Shown: positions 34,423 through 47,900 of the stretch, one piece after another
Layout of the letters: each line of letters opens with the position of its first letter
How positions within the stretch are numbered: the stretch's first letter is position 1
Source: Arctopsyche grandis
Lineage: Eukaryota > Arthropoda > Insecta > Trichoptera > Hydropsychidae
Length of the DNA stretch: 64,000 nt
Assembly (NCBI RefSeq): GCF_051622035.1
Contig: NC_135364.1
Coordinates: forward strand, 20,611,001-20,675,000
Direction: 5' to 3'
The notes under the pieces: generated by a model
What the model saw: only the letters and a program-made list of their open reading frames with translations
Databases searched by the model: none
Told to the model about the DNA's origin: nothing
Program-made: the position numbers and the translations under genes

Positions 34423-35382
34423 ACTGTGTGAGCCAAACACTTCGCACACGCCACGAGCCTGCTCTGGATACTAACCATTTTTTAAATAAAATACAAATAT
34501 ACTTACGGACAGGGTCGCGCCTAGGAGTTTGGCCGCCTGTGTGCAAATTAAAATCGGTCGTTCTTTAATTTTATCAGCATATGTATAAATGCAAAATTTT
34601 TACCTTGTGATAGATATTGTGTGAGAAATATAGTGTTGAAAATGTAGAAGAACCAGACGACAAGAGAGACTGAACGTTTTCAAGTTCATTCAAGAAAATA
34701 TAGTGTTTTTACTTCCAGTACACATTTAGAACAGTGTTCGTCCGATGACCAACCAATACTCAACATCCTTGAAGAAATATATCTGGCAGTCTCAAAGATA
34801 ATAGAACATAAAAAATACCTAGCTCTATGCGGACTGAGGGGTCTGGTTCACTGCATCGAATGTTGAAAGATCGAAAAGAATGTATGCATGGTAAACGAAC
34901 ATCGTCATAAAGATTTCGATTTTTCGACATTCGAAGCGATGACGGCCACCGAAAAACGGCATATCCGTGCGATTGCACTATTAAATGAAGTATTGTTATG
35001 AAAAAATTGGCGGATAGGAAAGATTTGTAGAATACATCTGGTGAATCGGATATTCACGTTAAAATGCTACAACGGTCCAAACTTTAAATAAATAAATAAA
35101 TAAATAAAATTAATTTCATTAAAAACAGATGTGTCAAGGACTGTCTTATATAAAAGTAACAAATCAGAAACTTTTAATAAGAACCCAAATTTCATCAGAC
35201 GAAATCAGAAATAAAAATCGAAAGCGAAGTAAGAAGAGGCTAGTAACCAGTGAATTGGAGCGGACTATTTTTACAACTGCTCCGCTCCGGCATCAATATT
35301 TTGCTTCAGTTCCGCTCCGTGTTCCACTCCATGCTCCGAGCAAAAAAGTTTCAACAATAAGAGGCTAATAAAAATTATGTCT

Positions 35383-35612
35383 CACGAAAATTCGGTCTCT
35401 AGTCGCACGAAAATTCGTCGCAAAGTAAAATTGCCGTATAGAATAGCCCAAAAAAAAAAATATATGCCGTATAGAAACAGCCCAAATATTGCTCAAAACT
35501 GCCCAAATCTCGTAAAAAGAAGCATTTGTTGAGCAATATTTGGCCAGTTTTCTGTACGGCAATTTCCTGTGCGACAGGAGACCGAATTTTCGTGCGAAGG
35601 ACTTTCGTAGCG
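35383..35612. mobile_element. Inverted-repeat element with GAAAATTCGGTCTC ends
   Basis: CACGAAAATTCGGTCTC near 35380 is mirrored by GAGACCGAATTTTCGTG near 35577-35595. Internally, AAATTGCCGTATAGAA, an AGCCCAAATATTGCTCAA block and their approximate inverse further pair. No protein is encoded. Confidence 0.6.
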
Positions 35613-35681
35613 GCAGTTATCATGGTAGCGATTCACATTTAACCCATTTATCAGGTTGAAAATAAAAATGTAACCCATTTA

Positions 35682-35856
35682 AGGTCTGTCCTGCAAGTGC
35701 GGATAGTATTCTTTGGTACATTATATGGACGTATTCATACTCCATTCGCGCATGCGCATTTACGCATTCATGCTCGTCCATATAGAATGTACTAAAGAAT
35801 ACTGTCCGTACTTGCAGGATACTTGCAGGATAGGTATGAACAAATCTTTACAGGTT
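35682..35856. mobile_element. Palindromic MITE, copy 2
   Basis: It shares TGCGGATAGTATTCTTTGG, the GCGCATGCGCATTTACGCAT core and GGATAGGTATGAACA with copy 1 at 33438, with the core in the opposite direction. CAGGTTGAAAATAAAAAT occurs on both sides (about 35653 and 35850), which may be a duplicated flank. Confidence 0.7.
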
Positions 35857-36149
35857 GAAAATAAAAATATATTCGGAGCGTGAAGCCCAACAAAATTTTA
35901 CGTGCTCCGCTCCGCTCCTGTTCCGGGCAAAATCTCTCTCAGTCAATTCTCTGCTAGTAACTAGTAAAAATGAACGGCGGCGAAAACTCGCAAAGTTGAC
36001 GTTTAGCCGAATTATTAAAGCTGGCCACACTGCAAGAAACAACAACCAAAAGTATCACATAAACCGACTGAAAAACGGCTAAAAATATTTAAGCGATGGC
36101 AAATATGATTCGGCGAATTTAGAAAACATTTCGATCGGAAATCGATCCG

Positions 36150-36860
36150 GATAACAGTCAAAATCGGCATGGCGAAGTGTAGCTCGACGCCGGGCAGTGT
36201 TGCCACATGGCTCGGCATTCGCAGCGGTCCGACCGACGCAGGACGCACCGATACGCCGATCGGTGAGTACGCATCGCCCGCTCGCCGACGCCACACATCA
36301 CACATCACACATCACACTTCGCACAGCAAAAGCATCGTACGTCGCTCACTCCACACCCCGCAGTCCACACTGCAGGTCGACACATCGCGCGGAGACGCCG
36401 ACTCGCAGACCAAAATCGACATGGAGAAACGCATCGCCCTGGAGCGGCGCGGACGAGATCCAGCTCAGGTACTTTCAATCTGTTCTGCAAACCCGTTCTG
36501 CTCCCTATCACTTTTGTGTACTGCACACCGCACTGCACCGCCCCCCTTTGTGACACGTGCTCTCGCAGGGGTGTTTTCGCAAGGGGGTCGGTCAGCGGCG
36601 GACGCGTCCGCTCAGCGTCGGTCAGTCCGTAGGATCCGGATCCGCGCCGGCGACCGCCCCCCTCTGAAAACGCTCGCAGTTGCGCGCCATCGCGTATCGC
36701 GTTCAAATAAATGATGGCGTCCGCCACGACGCGCTTCCCCACATCCACATCACGCGCGTGCTCGAGCGCGTCTGAACTCTTCGCAACGCACTCCCAAGTC
36801 TCCGCACACACACACACACCCCCCCCCCCCCATCCCGAGTTTCCCCCCCCCCCCACCTCC
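36150..36860 (+). promoter_or_regulatory. GC-rich start region of ANP32
   Basis: CpG-rich DNA surrounds the first coding exon. A strong donor GTGAGT lies at 36263-36268, upstream of the start, so an upstream transcript may splice out part of the leader. Runs of C follow near 36820-36856. Confidence 0.45.
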
Positions 36861-39800
36861 CCGGTTGCATCGGCCCGATTGTATGTCAAGGTCATATGTT
36901 TCCCTTGGATTTTCCGGCCCCACACTGCACTTTTTCCGTTTTCCGTTTTGTTTGCCGATTATGTAAAGTGTTTCGTTGTTTATGTTCGTGCGTGTGATCG
37001 ATACTCTTCTTCGGGGGTGCACTTTGGTGCATGTTTAAAATGGCGTAATCGACTCGTTTGTTTTTTTTTTTTCGGGTAGGATGAGACAACCAGCAGAGCG
37101 TGGTCTAGTGGTGAATGTTGAATTATTTCGTACTTGATGTTACGAGTTCGATTCCCGCTGTACCAAGTCTCGCTGTTGGCCAGACCTTGGTTTGTCGAGG
37201 TCGATCGTTCGTTTCTTATCAGAATTTGCCAATTTTTATTACATACCTCCTTTACGTTTCACTTACGATTACAATTCAGGAAAAAGTTTGCCTCTTATCC
37301 GATCGTTTTCATACTTTGCCATATTGCTCATTTTGGTCATCAATATAAGTGAATGGATCCTGGTGCAAAAATATCGTGTGAGACACGTTTGATATCTGCC
37401 CGGCGAGACAGTCGTTGACGTTTATCCATCGTTTGTTTATTAGTTTTAAACATAGATGGCGGTAGTAAAATAAAAATAATGTTTTTATTCAAAATAATAA
37501 TTTTATATACAAATTATAGAAGAGGTATGTTTTTAAAAAACTTTTTTTTATGTATATATTTTTCTGATTTTTCATTGAAACGTTTCCTGTAAAAATTGGC
37601 GTTTCCTTCCTTGCCATCCCAATTTTCTGTTGCAAACCTTTAGTTGTTCTTATATCTTAGGTTTCGCCATATCGCTCACCATAGATGTCTCTGTGGTCGT
37701 TTATCGAATAAAAATTCGTATGTAACATGAAAGTTATTTATCGTATTCATACGATGTTTGTAATATCTGACCGTAGATGTCAGATATTGTGTAGATTTAC
37801 ATGTATCTATGTAATAATTATGTGGACCAGGAAGGCGCATTTGGGGTTTACCTGTTAAGCCTTCTTGGTATATTTGTATATATGTATGTAAAAATTTGCT
37901 AAACGGATTATTCCGCAAAAAGCGAGGATGACTTTCGATTGATGGAGTTTTTGGGTGCCAGATTTTCCGTGATAGTGATTTTAGTTACTTGCGCCAGATC
38001 GCTTCTTGCGGAATAATCACTGAATTGAGGCATTTAGTAGGTGAACTTTTCGGTTAAAACAGAGATGACGGTCTACAAATGTCAGTGTGTGTGTGTATTT
38101 GATGCATGGATGCCACGCCAGTATTGCCAGTGCAAAAGAAAACGGCTTGAATTAATTTTTCACTATTATACAATATTTAGAATTTTGAACAATCATATTT
38201 ATTACACATTATTAAAATTTAAAAGACATTTACCGATGGAATTGTAACCACTTTTTGGAGTTGCTCCGTTCCGATACTTGAGTACCTGCTCCAAAATCAA
38301 TAAAACTGAGTGCTGATGTCTTTTCTGTTGAAAGCCTGCCACACTGAAAATTTCGCTAACATTTCCAATTAGAATTATTTCGAAATCCAATTGAAAGCCG
38401 GTATAAAAATTGTAGCTAATCCAAACAAACTCTAGTTCACTACCCTAGATAGTTATTGCTGAGGATTTCGAGTTTTGTTAAAGTGTGTTTAGACTCATAT
38501 TATATATTTTGCAACAATATAAAATAAACAAAATAAGTCTTTTAATGAATGTATTTTTCCAAAACTAGTTCCATCTTCTTCATTGTTGTTAAAATGTAAT
38601 GCTACAATCTAAATGCCAAGCCACAATCTAAAATACTCGGCAGTTGGGAAATTCTGCTATGGTTATAAATTCAGAAATTCCGGTGTCGACCAGTCTTTAT
38701 AAACATTGATACGGATTATACGACCCATGTTCAATGCATTTTTTTTCAATGCTAACTGGAAAGGCTTAGCGGGTAGTATTCTTGTTTACTTTGTACATAA
38801 TCAAAATACAACACCTATTGGCGTTTTTCAGGCCCATGGACTTGTTGGCAAATCAGCGTTGGTCAGCATTCAAAGGGTTTAAAAGGATTGAATGATGCAA
38901 TGTGTGTGCATTTTCCCTTGCCGTAAAATGTCGCCCACACCCAGATAGATTGTCAGAAATGTAACATTTCATAACAAATGTAACAAATCTTTTTCAATAT
39001 GTATGTTACTAATCTTCCAAGTGATCACCTTGAATTTTTTTAAAGTTTTTTTATGTAAGTTTCAGTGGATGATTTCCAGCTAAAAGCCAATTGCTGTGCT
39101 CCTTTTATAAATCTTTATAAATAAACTTTCTGCATGACTGCACTCATCCTTATTTTCATGATTGATGTGATGTATGAGTGGAATTTTGATCTTCTCTCTT
39201 CCATTTGACCCTTGCAGGGATGTTTTGTATTTGCAGTTCTTATATGCATCAAATATTGGTGCTGACTGTAGGTGCAAAACATTCCCTACTTTGCATTTTA
39301 TTAATAGATATTTTTACCTTATTTGGTTCTATTATGTTTTAGTTTTTTTTTTTTTATGATTATGTATAAATGTATTTTCGGTTTTGTATATGTATATATT
39401 TTTATTTTTAATGCCACAATGATCCAAACTTAAACTTCAATAAATTGTCTTTGAATTGACATGTAGTGGGTTTAAAATCAAGGCTGTGGAATCAGATCAA
39501 AATTTACGAACTCCAACTTAATGATTTAAGTAAGATCGACTTCTAAACATTTTAAGTAATGAAAATTAAAATAAAAGCGATATTAAAAATACAAAAAATT
39601 TAAGCAATTAAAAATTGACATGTTATCCAATTTATTGAATTATTGGTAAATGTAAATACATTCTAGTGTATGTGTATGAATTTCATACACAAACAAATCA
39701 ATTTAATAAAAAAATATATATACATATAAACGATTTTATTTATAATGTAATTTAAATTCATGATTTTTATAAAGAAAATATAAAATTTCAATTTAACAGT

Positions 39801-42800
39801 GGATTTACTTCAATATAGGAAACAATTAAGTAAAAATCATTACAGCATACATATTTACACTAACAAACACACAGTTAAATGGATGGCTTCTGAGTTTTAG
39901 TAAAATGACGGTACCCGACCAGTGATTGACGTATGTACATTAAAAATAATTAAAAAGGAAAACAATTACGCAATAATAAAAATATTATATAACAGAATAC
40001 ATAGTTGGGAATGTCTTGGATCTACAACCAGCACTTATATATAAGAACCAGCTGTAGATGCAATATATCCCCACAAGGCCCAAATGTAAGAGAGATCAAA
40101 ATTTCACTCATACATCACATAAATTATGAAAATAATGATGAGCGCAGGCTACCAGACAAATAGGTTAAAATAATCTCCGATTACCTACGCTCACTGAGGT
40201 GGAAAATACATTCAGGCACGGCAGCAACGATTTCATCAAGAAATCGGATAGCTATTGGAATGGGAACCATCCGATAAAATATATATTATATGTCTATGAA
40301 TTTCACACATGTATGTTCTGCTGGAAGCTAGTATTGCCTTATTGTAGAGAGGATCTTCAATTGGATCTTGGTTTATTATTATGTGCCGCCACATAAATTC
40401 TACATCATAACTTTTCATGTGCTGATGAGCCTTAGTACGACGTTTTTCGTTTGGAATGGTGATGCGTGTTCGATTTTTATCGATATTGTTTGATGTAACG
40501 CCAATCACTGATTGTCTACTGTTAATTTACTAAAACTGTTTGCGAAACATTCATGTAACTACCGCTTATTTGTAAACTCAATGCTCAGATGCGCCCTTAT
40601 AACCAACGAGTACCGTTAATTTGTCTGAACCACAAAAATGTTGCCAAAGCTGAGGAATAGGTGAAGTTGAGTTTGGAAACAAAAAGCTCCTTCAACTTTC
40701 TTGCAAATATTTCCAACTCAAAGTTGAACTCCTTAGTAAGAAAATGTCATGTAATATTATAATACAAGTGTTGTAAATAAACTATCAATATATTTGAACC
40801 CTTTTAGTGTCTTTCGATTTTTTTTTTAGTAAATATACCAAAAATATATTGTTTTTTTTTTAATGTTAAGAGGGCTGGACACCAGCGCCTTGTCCATACA
40901 AACGTATTAAACTTCTCCCTTCCTCAATTATGACACTAGAGAAATTATTTTTTAATATGCTATGGATATCCATCATTGGCATGCATCTGTGCTTTTATTT
41001 TTTTGATTAGTTATTTTGATCAAGAAATGTCATACCTACTGCTAATCTGCTATTCCAGTCCCATACAATGCACCTTCCTCTTCTTCGAAAGACACCTGTT
41101 GGGTTGCTGAAGCTTTTCTTCGAGCTGATCGGCCCTCTTTCGAAGCAGCCTGTTGACGATGATCTGCTATTGTCAGCAGCATAATCGTTTGCTGCTATTA
41201 TTCCCATCACATTGAACATTTTTAAAATAGAAGAAGAACCGTCATTGAATATTGACGTAGCAAAATAATTGGATAATTCTATAGTTTTGACACCACTGGA
41301 GTTTATTAATTAATTTGATAGTTAATTTTTGTGTATCCTTGCTTTTTTTCCTCCTAAGGTCTTATCAACGTTCTTCAAACTACGGCATTGTGATCCCATT
41401 ATTTTCTTTACATGTAGATAACACTCAAGTGTTTGTATTGGAACATCATATGGATTCAAATCCAACAATCCTTTGTAAGTGGCACTATCAATCCTTTGTA
41501 AGTGGCACGATCGCGATGGTATAGATTAAGTTTGTTAGCTTATTTTTGCATGCGCAAAACTATAAAAAATAAAATAAAAAACACGTGCTGACTTCCAACT
41601 GACACGCTCATGGTTTCCAACTGATGGTCGTGTCTTCATGTTATTGTTAATTCGTACTACCTTATTGTTTCGACAAATTTCTCCTACATTTCATCAAATA
41701 TTGGAATCACCGTAATCGATCACTGTCAATACAAGGATAAAAAGTATCACTGAAAACAACACTCCGAGGGATGAGCTTTGGAAAGGATCACGATAGTATA
41801 GATTAGACGAGCTGGCGTTTTTTTGCATGTGTAAAACTATTCTTAAAAATATGCCTCATACTACTGTGCAACTTAATTCTTCAGACTTATTCCAAGTGAA
41901 TTGATTTTTAGTATTTATAATACATCTCAAGTCTACTATAATAGTTTCTGATGTAGTGATCATTCTCTATTTAACTATATTTGTTATTGGTACATACATA
42001 TAATAGAATAATATTAATGTTAAAGGATCTTTAATGTTAGTTAGTGTACAGTATAATAGGAAAAAAATCAATGTTCTAAGTCAATAAACAATACTAAGGC
42101 AGTTAAAAATGAATCAACATCGATAAAATAATAAATAGGTCATATTGAAAAGCCAATATATTGGTTTGGGGTATTTTCGACAATTCTATGAAAGCTCATA
42201 TATTGGCTGTAGAAAGAATGCTCATATATTGGATATGTGAAGAATGGTTCGGTGATTATTCCGCAAAATGCGATCTCGCGCACGTCACTAAAATCTCGAT
42301 CGTGGAACATCTGGCACCCAAAAACTCCATCAAAAAAACTGTTTAAGCTGTTTATATTACAAACACTGAGCGAAGCCGAGTAAAACAGCTAGTATATATA
42401 TACATTTAAAAAAAAATTAAATTGTACTTTGGAGTAGGATCCATTCGGTTGAACTTCCAAGCTCTATTATTTTGGATAAAATATTAAATTTGAAATCAGT
42501 TAAAAATAAAAAATGTTGTGAGAAGTCCTTTCATGTTTATGTATTTATTGTACAGAAATTAAGTAACGTGATGAGTTTTGGTATTCAAAATATTCGACCT
42601 TGAAAACGATGTAACAATATGCATAAAAAATTTATATATCAATTACATAACCATTTTGTGTATGAATTCATCAATACTTATTTTAATTTTATATTGTAGG
42701 TTATCGATCTGAATTTGGATAATTGTCGAAGTCCAGCCATAATCGGCTTAACCGATGAATATGTCAATTTGGGGTCCTTGAGTCTGATCAACGTCGGCCT

Positions 42801-44966
42801 ACTGTCGTTGAAAGGTTTTCCCAAACTTCCCAATTTGAAGAGGCTCGAATTGTCCGACAATCGCATATGCCAAAAACTGGACCGACTGAACACAAGTCCA
42901 AAACTCACCCACCTCAATCTGTCCGGCAACAAAATCAGCGACATCGCCACACTCGAGCCCCTGAAAGAATTCAAAAAATTGAAGAATTTGGACTTGTTCA
43001 ATAACGACGTAACAAACGTGGACGAATATCGATCCAAAGTATTTAATTTGATACCGTCGTTGAAGTGCTTAGATGGGTGTGTATTTTCATTGTTTATTTA
43101 TTATATATGTATATATATTACGAAATTCGACCTTTTGTTATGTTGTATATTTGCCTTTTATCATCAGGTATGATAAACACGACCGTGAAGCTGAAGACTC
43201 CGAAGACGACGAGTTAAATGGAAATAACGAAAGTAGTGAAGAAGACGAAGGTATTTTATTTTTTTTAAATATTTAAATATTTTATTTTTTTTATATGAGG
43301 TTCTTTTACTCAAAAGTTTATTCAATCAATATTTATAAGTAGACGAGTGAATGTGGTTGTTTTTTTTTTTTTGAGAATTATCTCTCATGATGGTGAAAGT
43401 AGTTATGACCGAGAAATATTACATAAGAATATTAATAATCAAGCCCAAATTTATTTAAAATTTAATCAGAATTGAGGTGTTTGTTAATAATTATTTTATC
43501 TAAGGAGGGTTGGTCATGTAATTTGGTGCTCAAATGAGGGTTTTACAGGCCTGGATCTTGATTTTTCCAATATGACGCTCGATGGGCAAGAGAATGCTGA
43601 CCGTGATGCTTCCAATACCGTGCCTCTTCCCTTGGTTATATACACAATTTATGGATTGCTCTTCCATTTGGGCTCTATATTACCGTGTAAGCATCCAATC
43701 ATTATGAAAACAACATTCTGTCACATGTACTGTTTATGTGAACTCAACCACTTGGACATATGATTTTTTTCCCTAGTCGATTTGTGTTGCATTTGTTTAC
43801 ATTCTAAATGAAATTAAAAAAAAATCTTGTTATATATGTATATCATCATGTATTTATTTTAGATTTCTTCAAATACAATTCTCTCTTTTAGTGGCATTGC
43901 TTGTCTCGCTTTATTATGTATACTTGTATAAATAATCTGATTTTGCATGGTAACAGTCGATCAGCGTTGTCGATGATCAATGTTACTACTTATGTTATAT
44001 ATATATATTTCTTTCGTAATTGATATATTTATGTCTTTTGTGGAGTGAAAGTAAAAGTATTGATTTCGTTTTGTTTACTTTTGACTGTGTAGTGTGCGAG
44101 TATGTGTGGGCGAATTTTAATCACATTGATAGTGAAGCAATTTTAACACAGTATGCATATTGTATTATTCTTGAGAGGCAACATCCGATAATCACAATGC
44201 AAATACTGATAAATTATAAACATATTTACAATGTACATATTTGCAATCTTGCGAATTTCTAATGTCTGTTGTCTTTCAAAGTTGATAAACTTATGGATCT
44301 CCAGTTTTTAATTTTTAACATAACTTTATTGAACTAGTCGTTGGGTGTTTTGCTGCATTTTTTTCTTCATATTCTCGAGTTGATTTGGCTTGATTTAATT
44401 TACTTTCACCATTATTGGAGTGTTATATATATGTTTGATGGTTGTGCCGTTAACACTACACATCGTTCAAATTCATATATTTTAAATTTTCAATGTTTTG
44501 TATTGTCTATTTTTTTGTAGATTCGGATGACGAAGAAGAGGGGGACATGCCTCTTAGATCTCTTTATAATGATAAGTTAGGTAATGTATTTTTATTTTAA
44601 TGATAATCTTATTGTATGTATGTTGTGTTAAAGTGTTGTATTTTATATTGCTCCTTTATTTTTATGTAGAAGTTGAAGGCTCTGGTAGCGATTTCGAAGT
44701 CGATGAGTATGGTAAGAATGGTAGTGACTGTGAAGAAGAAGACGACGAAGAATGGGCTGAGGAGGAAGAGGAAAAGGAGGGGGAAAATCAGACCGCTGAA
44801 TCTGGTATGTATATATTCAAACTAGCTGATAAACATAGTATATGATCTTAATGATTAAGGTTTTATAAATTTCGTTTTGTTTTTTATACTAATTTATTGA
44901 TTTTGTATTGCAGAAAGCACTAGAGGCAAAAAGCGAAAACATGAAGACAGTGAACCAAATAATTGA
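36421..44966 (+). CDS. Anp32a: ANP32/mapmodulin, LRR acidic nuclear phosphoprotein
   Basis: Six exons join in phase: 36421-36468, 42700-43076, 43168-43250, 44521-44580, 44670-44804 and 44914-44966, giving 251 residues. ANP32 proteins shuttle between nucleus and cytoplasm, inhibit PP2A, and act as histone chaperones and regulators of acetylation. The N-terminus [16 protein letters not shown] matches the ANP32 cap helix. Exon 2 encodes the leucine-rich repeats, with [22 protein letters not shown] and [13 protein letters not shown], and the LRR cap [10 protein letters not shown] ends at the exon 2-3 join. The tail is mostly Asp and Glu, and ends with the basic KKRKHED nuclear signal. Intron 1 is 6.2 kb and full of repeats. 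The reading frame is open upstream of the chosen start to an ATG at 36169, but the family start is at 36421. AATAAA lies at 45307-45312. Confidence 0.96.
37090..37400 (+). mobile_element. tRNA-derived SINE in ANP32 intron 1
   Basis: The head resembles a Glu-type tRNA. TGGTCTAGTGG at 37101-37111 fits the A box and GAGTTCGATTCCC at 37144-37156 fits the B box, 43 bases apart. The anticodon arm does not fold well and the sequence continues into a non-tRNA body, so it is a SINE rather than a tRNA gene. The 3' end is not clear. Confidence 0.55.
37902..38025. mobile_element. M1 element, copy 2
   Basis: The left end ACGGATTATTCCGCAAAAAG and the right end CTTGCGGAATAATCACTG are inverted. Between them lies TTGATGGAGTTTTTGGGTGC, a block shared with the 52.6-kb copy. 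Confidence 0.7.
41676..41845 (+). repeat. Dispersed repeat R1, copy 2
   Basis: It has the same ordered blocks as 4940-5110: TTTCTCCTACAT, GGAATCACCGT, CAATACAAGGATAA, TATCACTGAAAACA and TTTTGCATGTG. Confidence 0.45.
42246..42336. mobile_element. M1 element, single arm
   Basis: One complete arm reads GGTTCGGTGATTATTCCGCA, then GCGATCTCGCGCACGTCACT and CACCCAAAAACTCCATC. The opposite arm is missing. It is followed at once by a reversed R2 fragment. Confidence 0.65.
42345..42392 (-). repeat. Dispersed repeat R2, fragment in reverse
   Basis: GCTGTTTATATTACAAACAC followed by TGAGCGAAGCCGAGTAAAAC is the reverse complement of the R2 start. Confidence 0.5.
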
Positions 44967-47900
44967 GTGCTCATCAATTGTTAATTTTAGTGGTAAAATC
45001 ATTGTTCCAGCAGTCGTAAAAGTGTCAAGGTGTACATAAATCTGGACAACGGGACTTGTGAAATGCAATGACCAATGACAGACTCATGAATTCTATCGAT
45101 AAATTATATATATGTATAGGCTAATATATATAAAAAATATATATATTATTTTTTTATAAAGTTGACTGCTGCCTGGGTATTGTTTTTATATTTGTATAAT
45201 TTTTAAAGTGCCAGCCGTTTTGTTAAACATATATTTAAATTTGTCATTATATTTAAGTATACTTCTTCTATATGTATAAAAATATTTAAGTACACATTAC
45301 TTTTGAAATAAATTTTAAGTCATTCACGTTTTTGTCACAGCACTTGAGATATTTAAGCGTAATTTATTTTGATGTCATATCGATGTTTTGTTTTGGTATT
45401 AAAATTTAATCTAAATGTACGCTTTGAGTTTTTGTTTTGATTTCATTTAGTCCTTTTTCCAATGTATATCTCTCGAACAAGATATTTTTATGTCTCAACC
45501 AAAGTTTATATGACTATTTTGTTTCTGAAAATCAAAGTAAAAATAATAAAAAAAATTAAGAATTATGATAAATGAAATGTTTTGTCTATTATATAAGGTT
45601 GTTTAAAAATATAGGGAGACTGTTGTCTGTTGTGCTCTCTGTTCTTGCTCCGTATTGCTAGGCGTCTCTGAAACGACGCGATGAAAATCTGAATTCGTCA
45701 ATTGTATTGTTAAAATGGTTCAGTTGATATTATCTACTGCACGCACAAATTGAATACGGCAATTTCACTCGACATAGGTTGAATCGTGTTCGCGTTCGGT
45801 TAAATTACAAACATTTATTTACATTAAAATGAAATCGAGATAATGCAGCCGTTGTTGGTATTATCACATTTTTTTACGTTCCAACGATCTACAGACGTGT
45901 ACGAGTAATATTTTCTTACATCCTGTAAGAAAAATATAAATGATATAAAGTAACATACATATTTAGAACTTAAGGGTAATAATTACGAGAGTATATTTGA
46001 CCAAAATAGGCAATGTATAATAAATATTATAAAAACGTAAGGCATAGTGTTTATCTACTGAACTATATCAATTCACTTTGTGCGTGCCTTAGATACATTC
46101 ACGGTCGAGACGTTGAAATGTCTCGCGTTTCATTTGGAGTAATAAGGAGTATCTTTTTGAACGGGTCTGTGAATGTTAGTTGTACATTATTATTATATAT
46201 ATATATCAATTTTAATATGAATAAGTGAACATTGATCAGATTACTTCGATGCACACGACACTCACTCGTATTGTAAATTGTGTAATCAGCGATAGGGTCC
46301 ATGAGCATTTTTTTTACATTAGAACTTAGAAGATGATGTATTTAATATATGTATTGCATGCAATCGTATATTTGCCAAATCTCGCGTGGAAATTAAATAC
46401 TTTTGAGCCGAGCGGGATTTCGCAAGTAGCTGATCGCTGTGTATTTGAGTGTCTTCACATTGCTCGACCCGCCGTTCGTGATTGACGTAGCATATCACAC
46501 TATGTTTCATTTGATTTGTAATGTGTGTTGTCTTCGGCGCGTTGGAAACTTGCCGTTTTGACTGACAAGGTAAACTATGATTGAAAATTTTGTAAACGGA
46601 ACTGCTCAGTTTCTTGTTTTTCACTCGGATTCTGACTTGGAAGTTTCCAACGCGTGCGACTGCCGATTCGGTGTAAATTATAGTTAGATTTGGAACTGTG
46701 CCGCGTATTGCTACAGTGCTTAGTGTTAGTGCATATTTATTTAAAAAAATAAAATATAGAATTATAGAAGTATTTATTTGAAACCTTTGCTGAATTTTTT
46801 TTGTCTTCGTATGTGCGTATTCAAATTTTGTGGTTCGACAATATCTCACAATTTTGTTTTGCCGATAACGATAGTTTGTAATGACAGTTATTATACTATA
46901 TATTGTAAGCTCGACAGTTTGCTGTACAAAAATAAATGTATATTTAATGGTCATTTCCTCCCAATAATCATTTTTAATATATATAACATATATGTAGTGT
47001 CTTATGGAGGAATGATATATTGAACATATTTTGGTGTTGATTTGATTCTATTTTTACTTCTTGAATAAAGTAATGCATAAATTTTGATACGTGTAGCGTT
47101 TTGTATTTGAATGAAATGATTCACGAAGACACTTTTTCAATATTCTTTTCTAAGACTTCCCTAGAATATTGATCGTTCCGTTGCCACCTGTTAAATTAGA
47201 GACATAGTGTGATTTGATATTCACATATACATTATTTTCATAATTCTATTGTAAGACTACATTGATTTTTAAGAAATATTTTTAGCTATAATGTATTCAA
47301 ATATATAAATTTATATATTATATATGTACTTTATAAATAAATAAGATTTTTTTTTAGAAATATAGGCATTTTTCGCAGCGCATCATAAATCATGTGTAAA
47401 TTTGCACGTATGTCAGTCGAAGATGGTGAAATAAATATTCGATAAATCAGTTTTTTTCTTTCAAATATTAGATTCAAATTTAGTTATTCTGCCATTTCTA
47501 CTTTTATTTTTTTTTTTGATTTTTAAACCATTCTACCGAATGTGTATTTATTTGTGGGAAATGTTTGTCTCCAATACAAATGATTTTATAGCGTAATGAA
47601 TTTTGAGAATGATCTCAAAAGGGTAAATCGCATTCAATCTTGCATTAAGTATGATATAAGTAATGAAAGACAAAGTGCACAATTTTGAATAGTAGGTGTA
47701 ATTGAAAGATTAACACTGTTATAATATGCACAAGGATTGGGAATTGCAATGGGTGCGTATTGAATGCTGTCGTCTGGTACACGGAAAGTGATAAACGAGA
47801 CAAAGATCTCTGAATTAATAAAATACTGAATAATGTCACCAAGTGCCAATATTATTTACTCACAAAATTCAATTTTGTATGTGAAATGTTAAAAATATAT

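Larger units (their letters stand above)
31946..36420. other. Head-to-head intergenic region between HYPK and ANP32
   Basis: HYPK and ANP32 diverge across this 4.5 kb. GC-rich DNA lies at both ends (31.75-32.05 kb and 36.15-36.85 kb) and likely holds the two promoters. Between them are a possible LTR, several inverted-repeat elements, a short telomere-like CCTAA run near 32246-32264, and a perfect hairpin at 33905-33947. No coding exon is seen. Confidence 0.6.
36469..42699 (+). other. ANP32 intron 1
   Basis: The intron runs from GT at 36469 to the acceptor TTGTAG ending at 42699. It holds the SINE at 37.1 kb, two M1 elements, one copy each of R1 and R2, and long AT-rich stretches (38.4-41.6 kb) in which I see no gene. 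Confidence 0.85.

Noticed and set aside
36305-36925. 206-codon frame opposite the ANP32 first exon
   Set aside because: It is the antisense shadow of a GC-rich promoter and coding exon, with runs of Gly from C-tracts.
37097-37165. Functional tRNA gene
   Set aside because: Pol III boxes are present, but the acceptor and anticodon stems do not pair, so a SINE is the better reading.
43549-43763. Possible extra ANP32 exon after an AG at 43548
   Set aside because: No nearby GT donor restores the phase needed for the exon at 44521, and the peptide is hydrophobic, unlike the acidic tail.
46319-46954. 211-codon minus-strand open frame downstream of ANP32
   Set aside because: It has no recognisable domain, is rich in residues expected from AT-rich DNA, lacks splice or promoter context, and overlaps the likely ANP32 3' flank.
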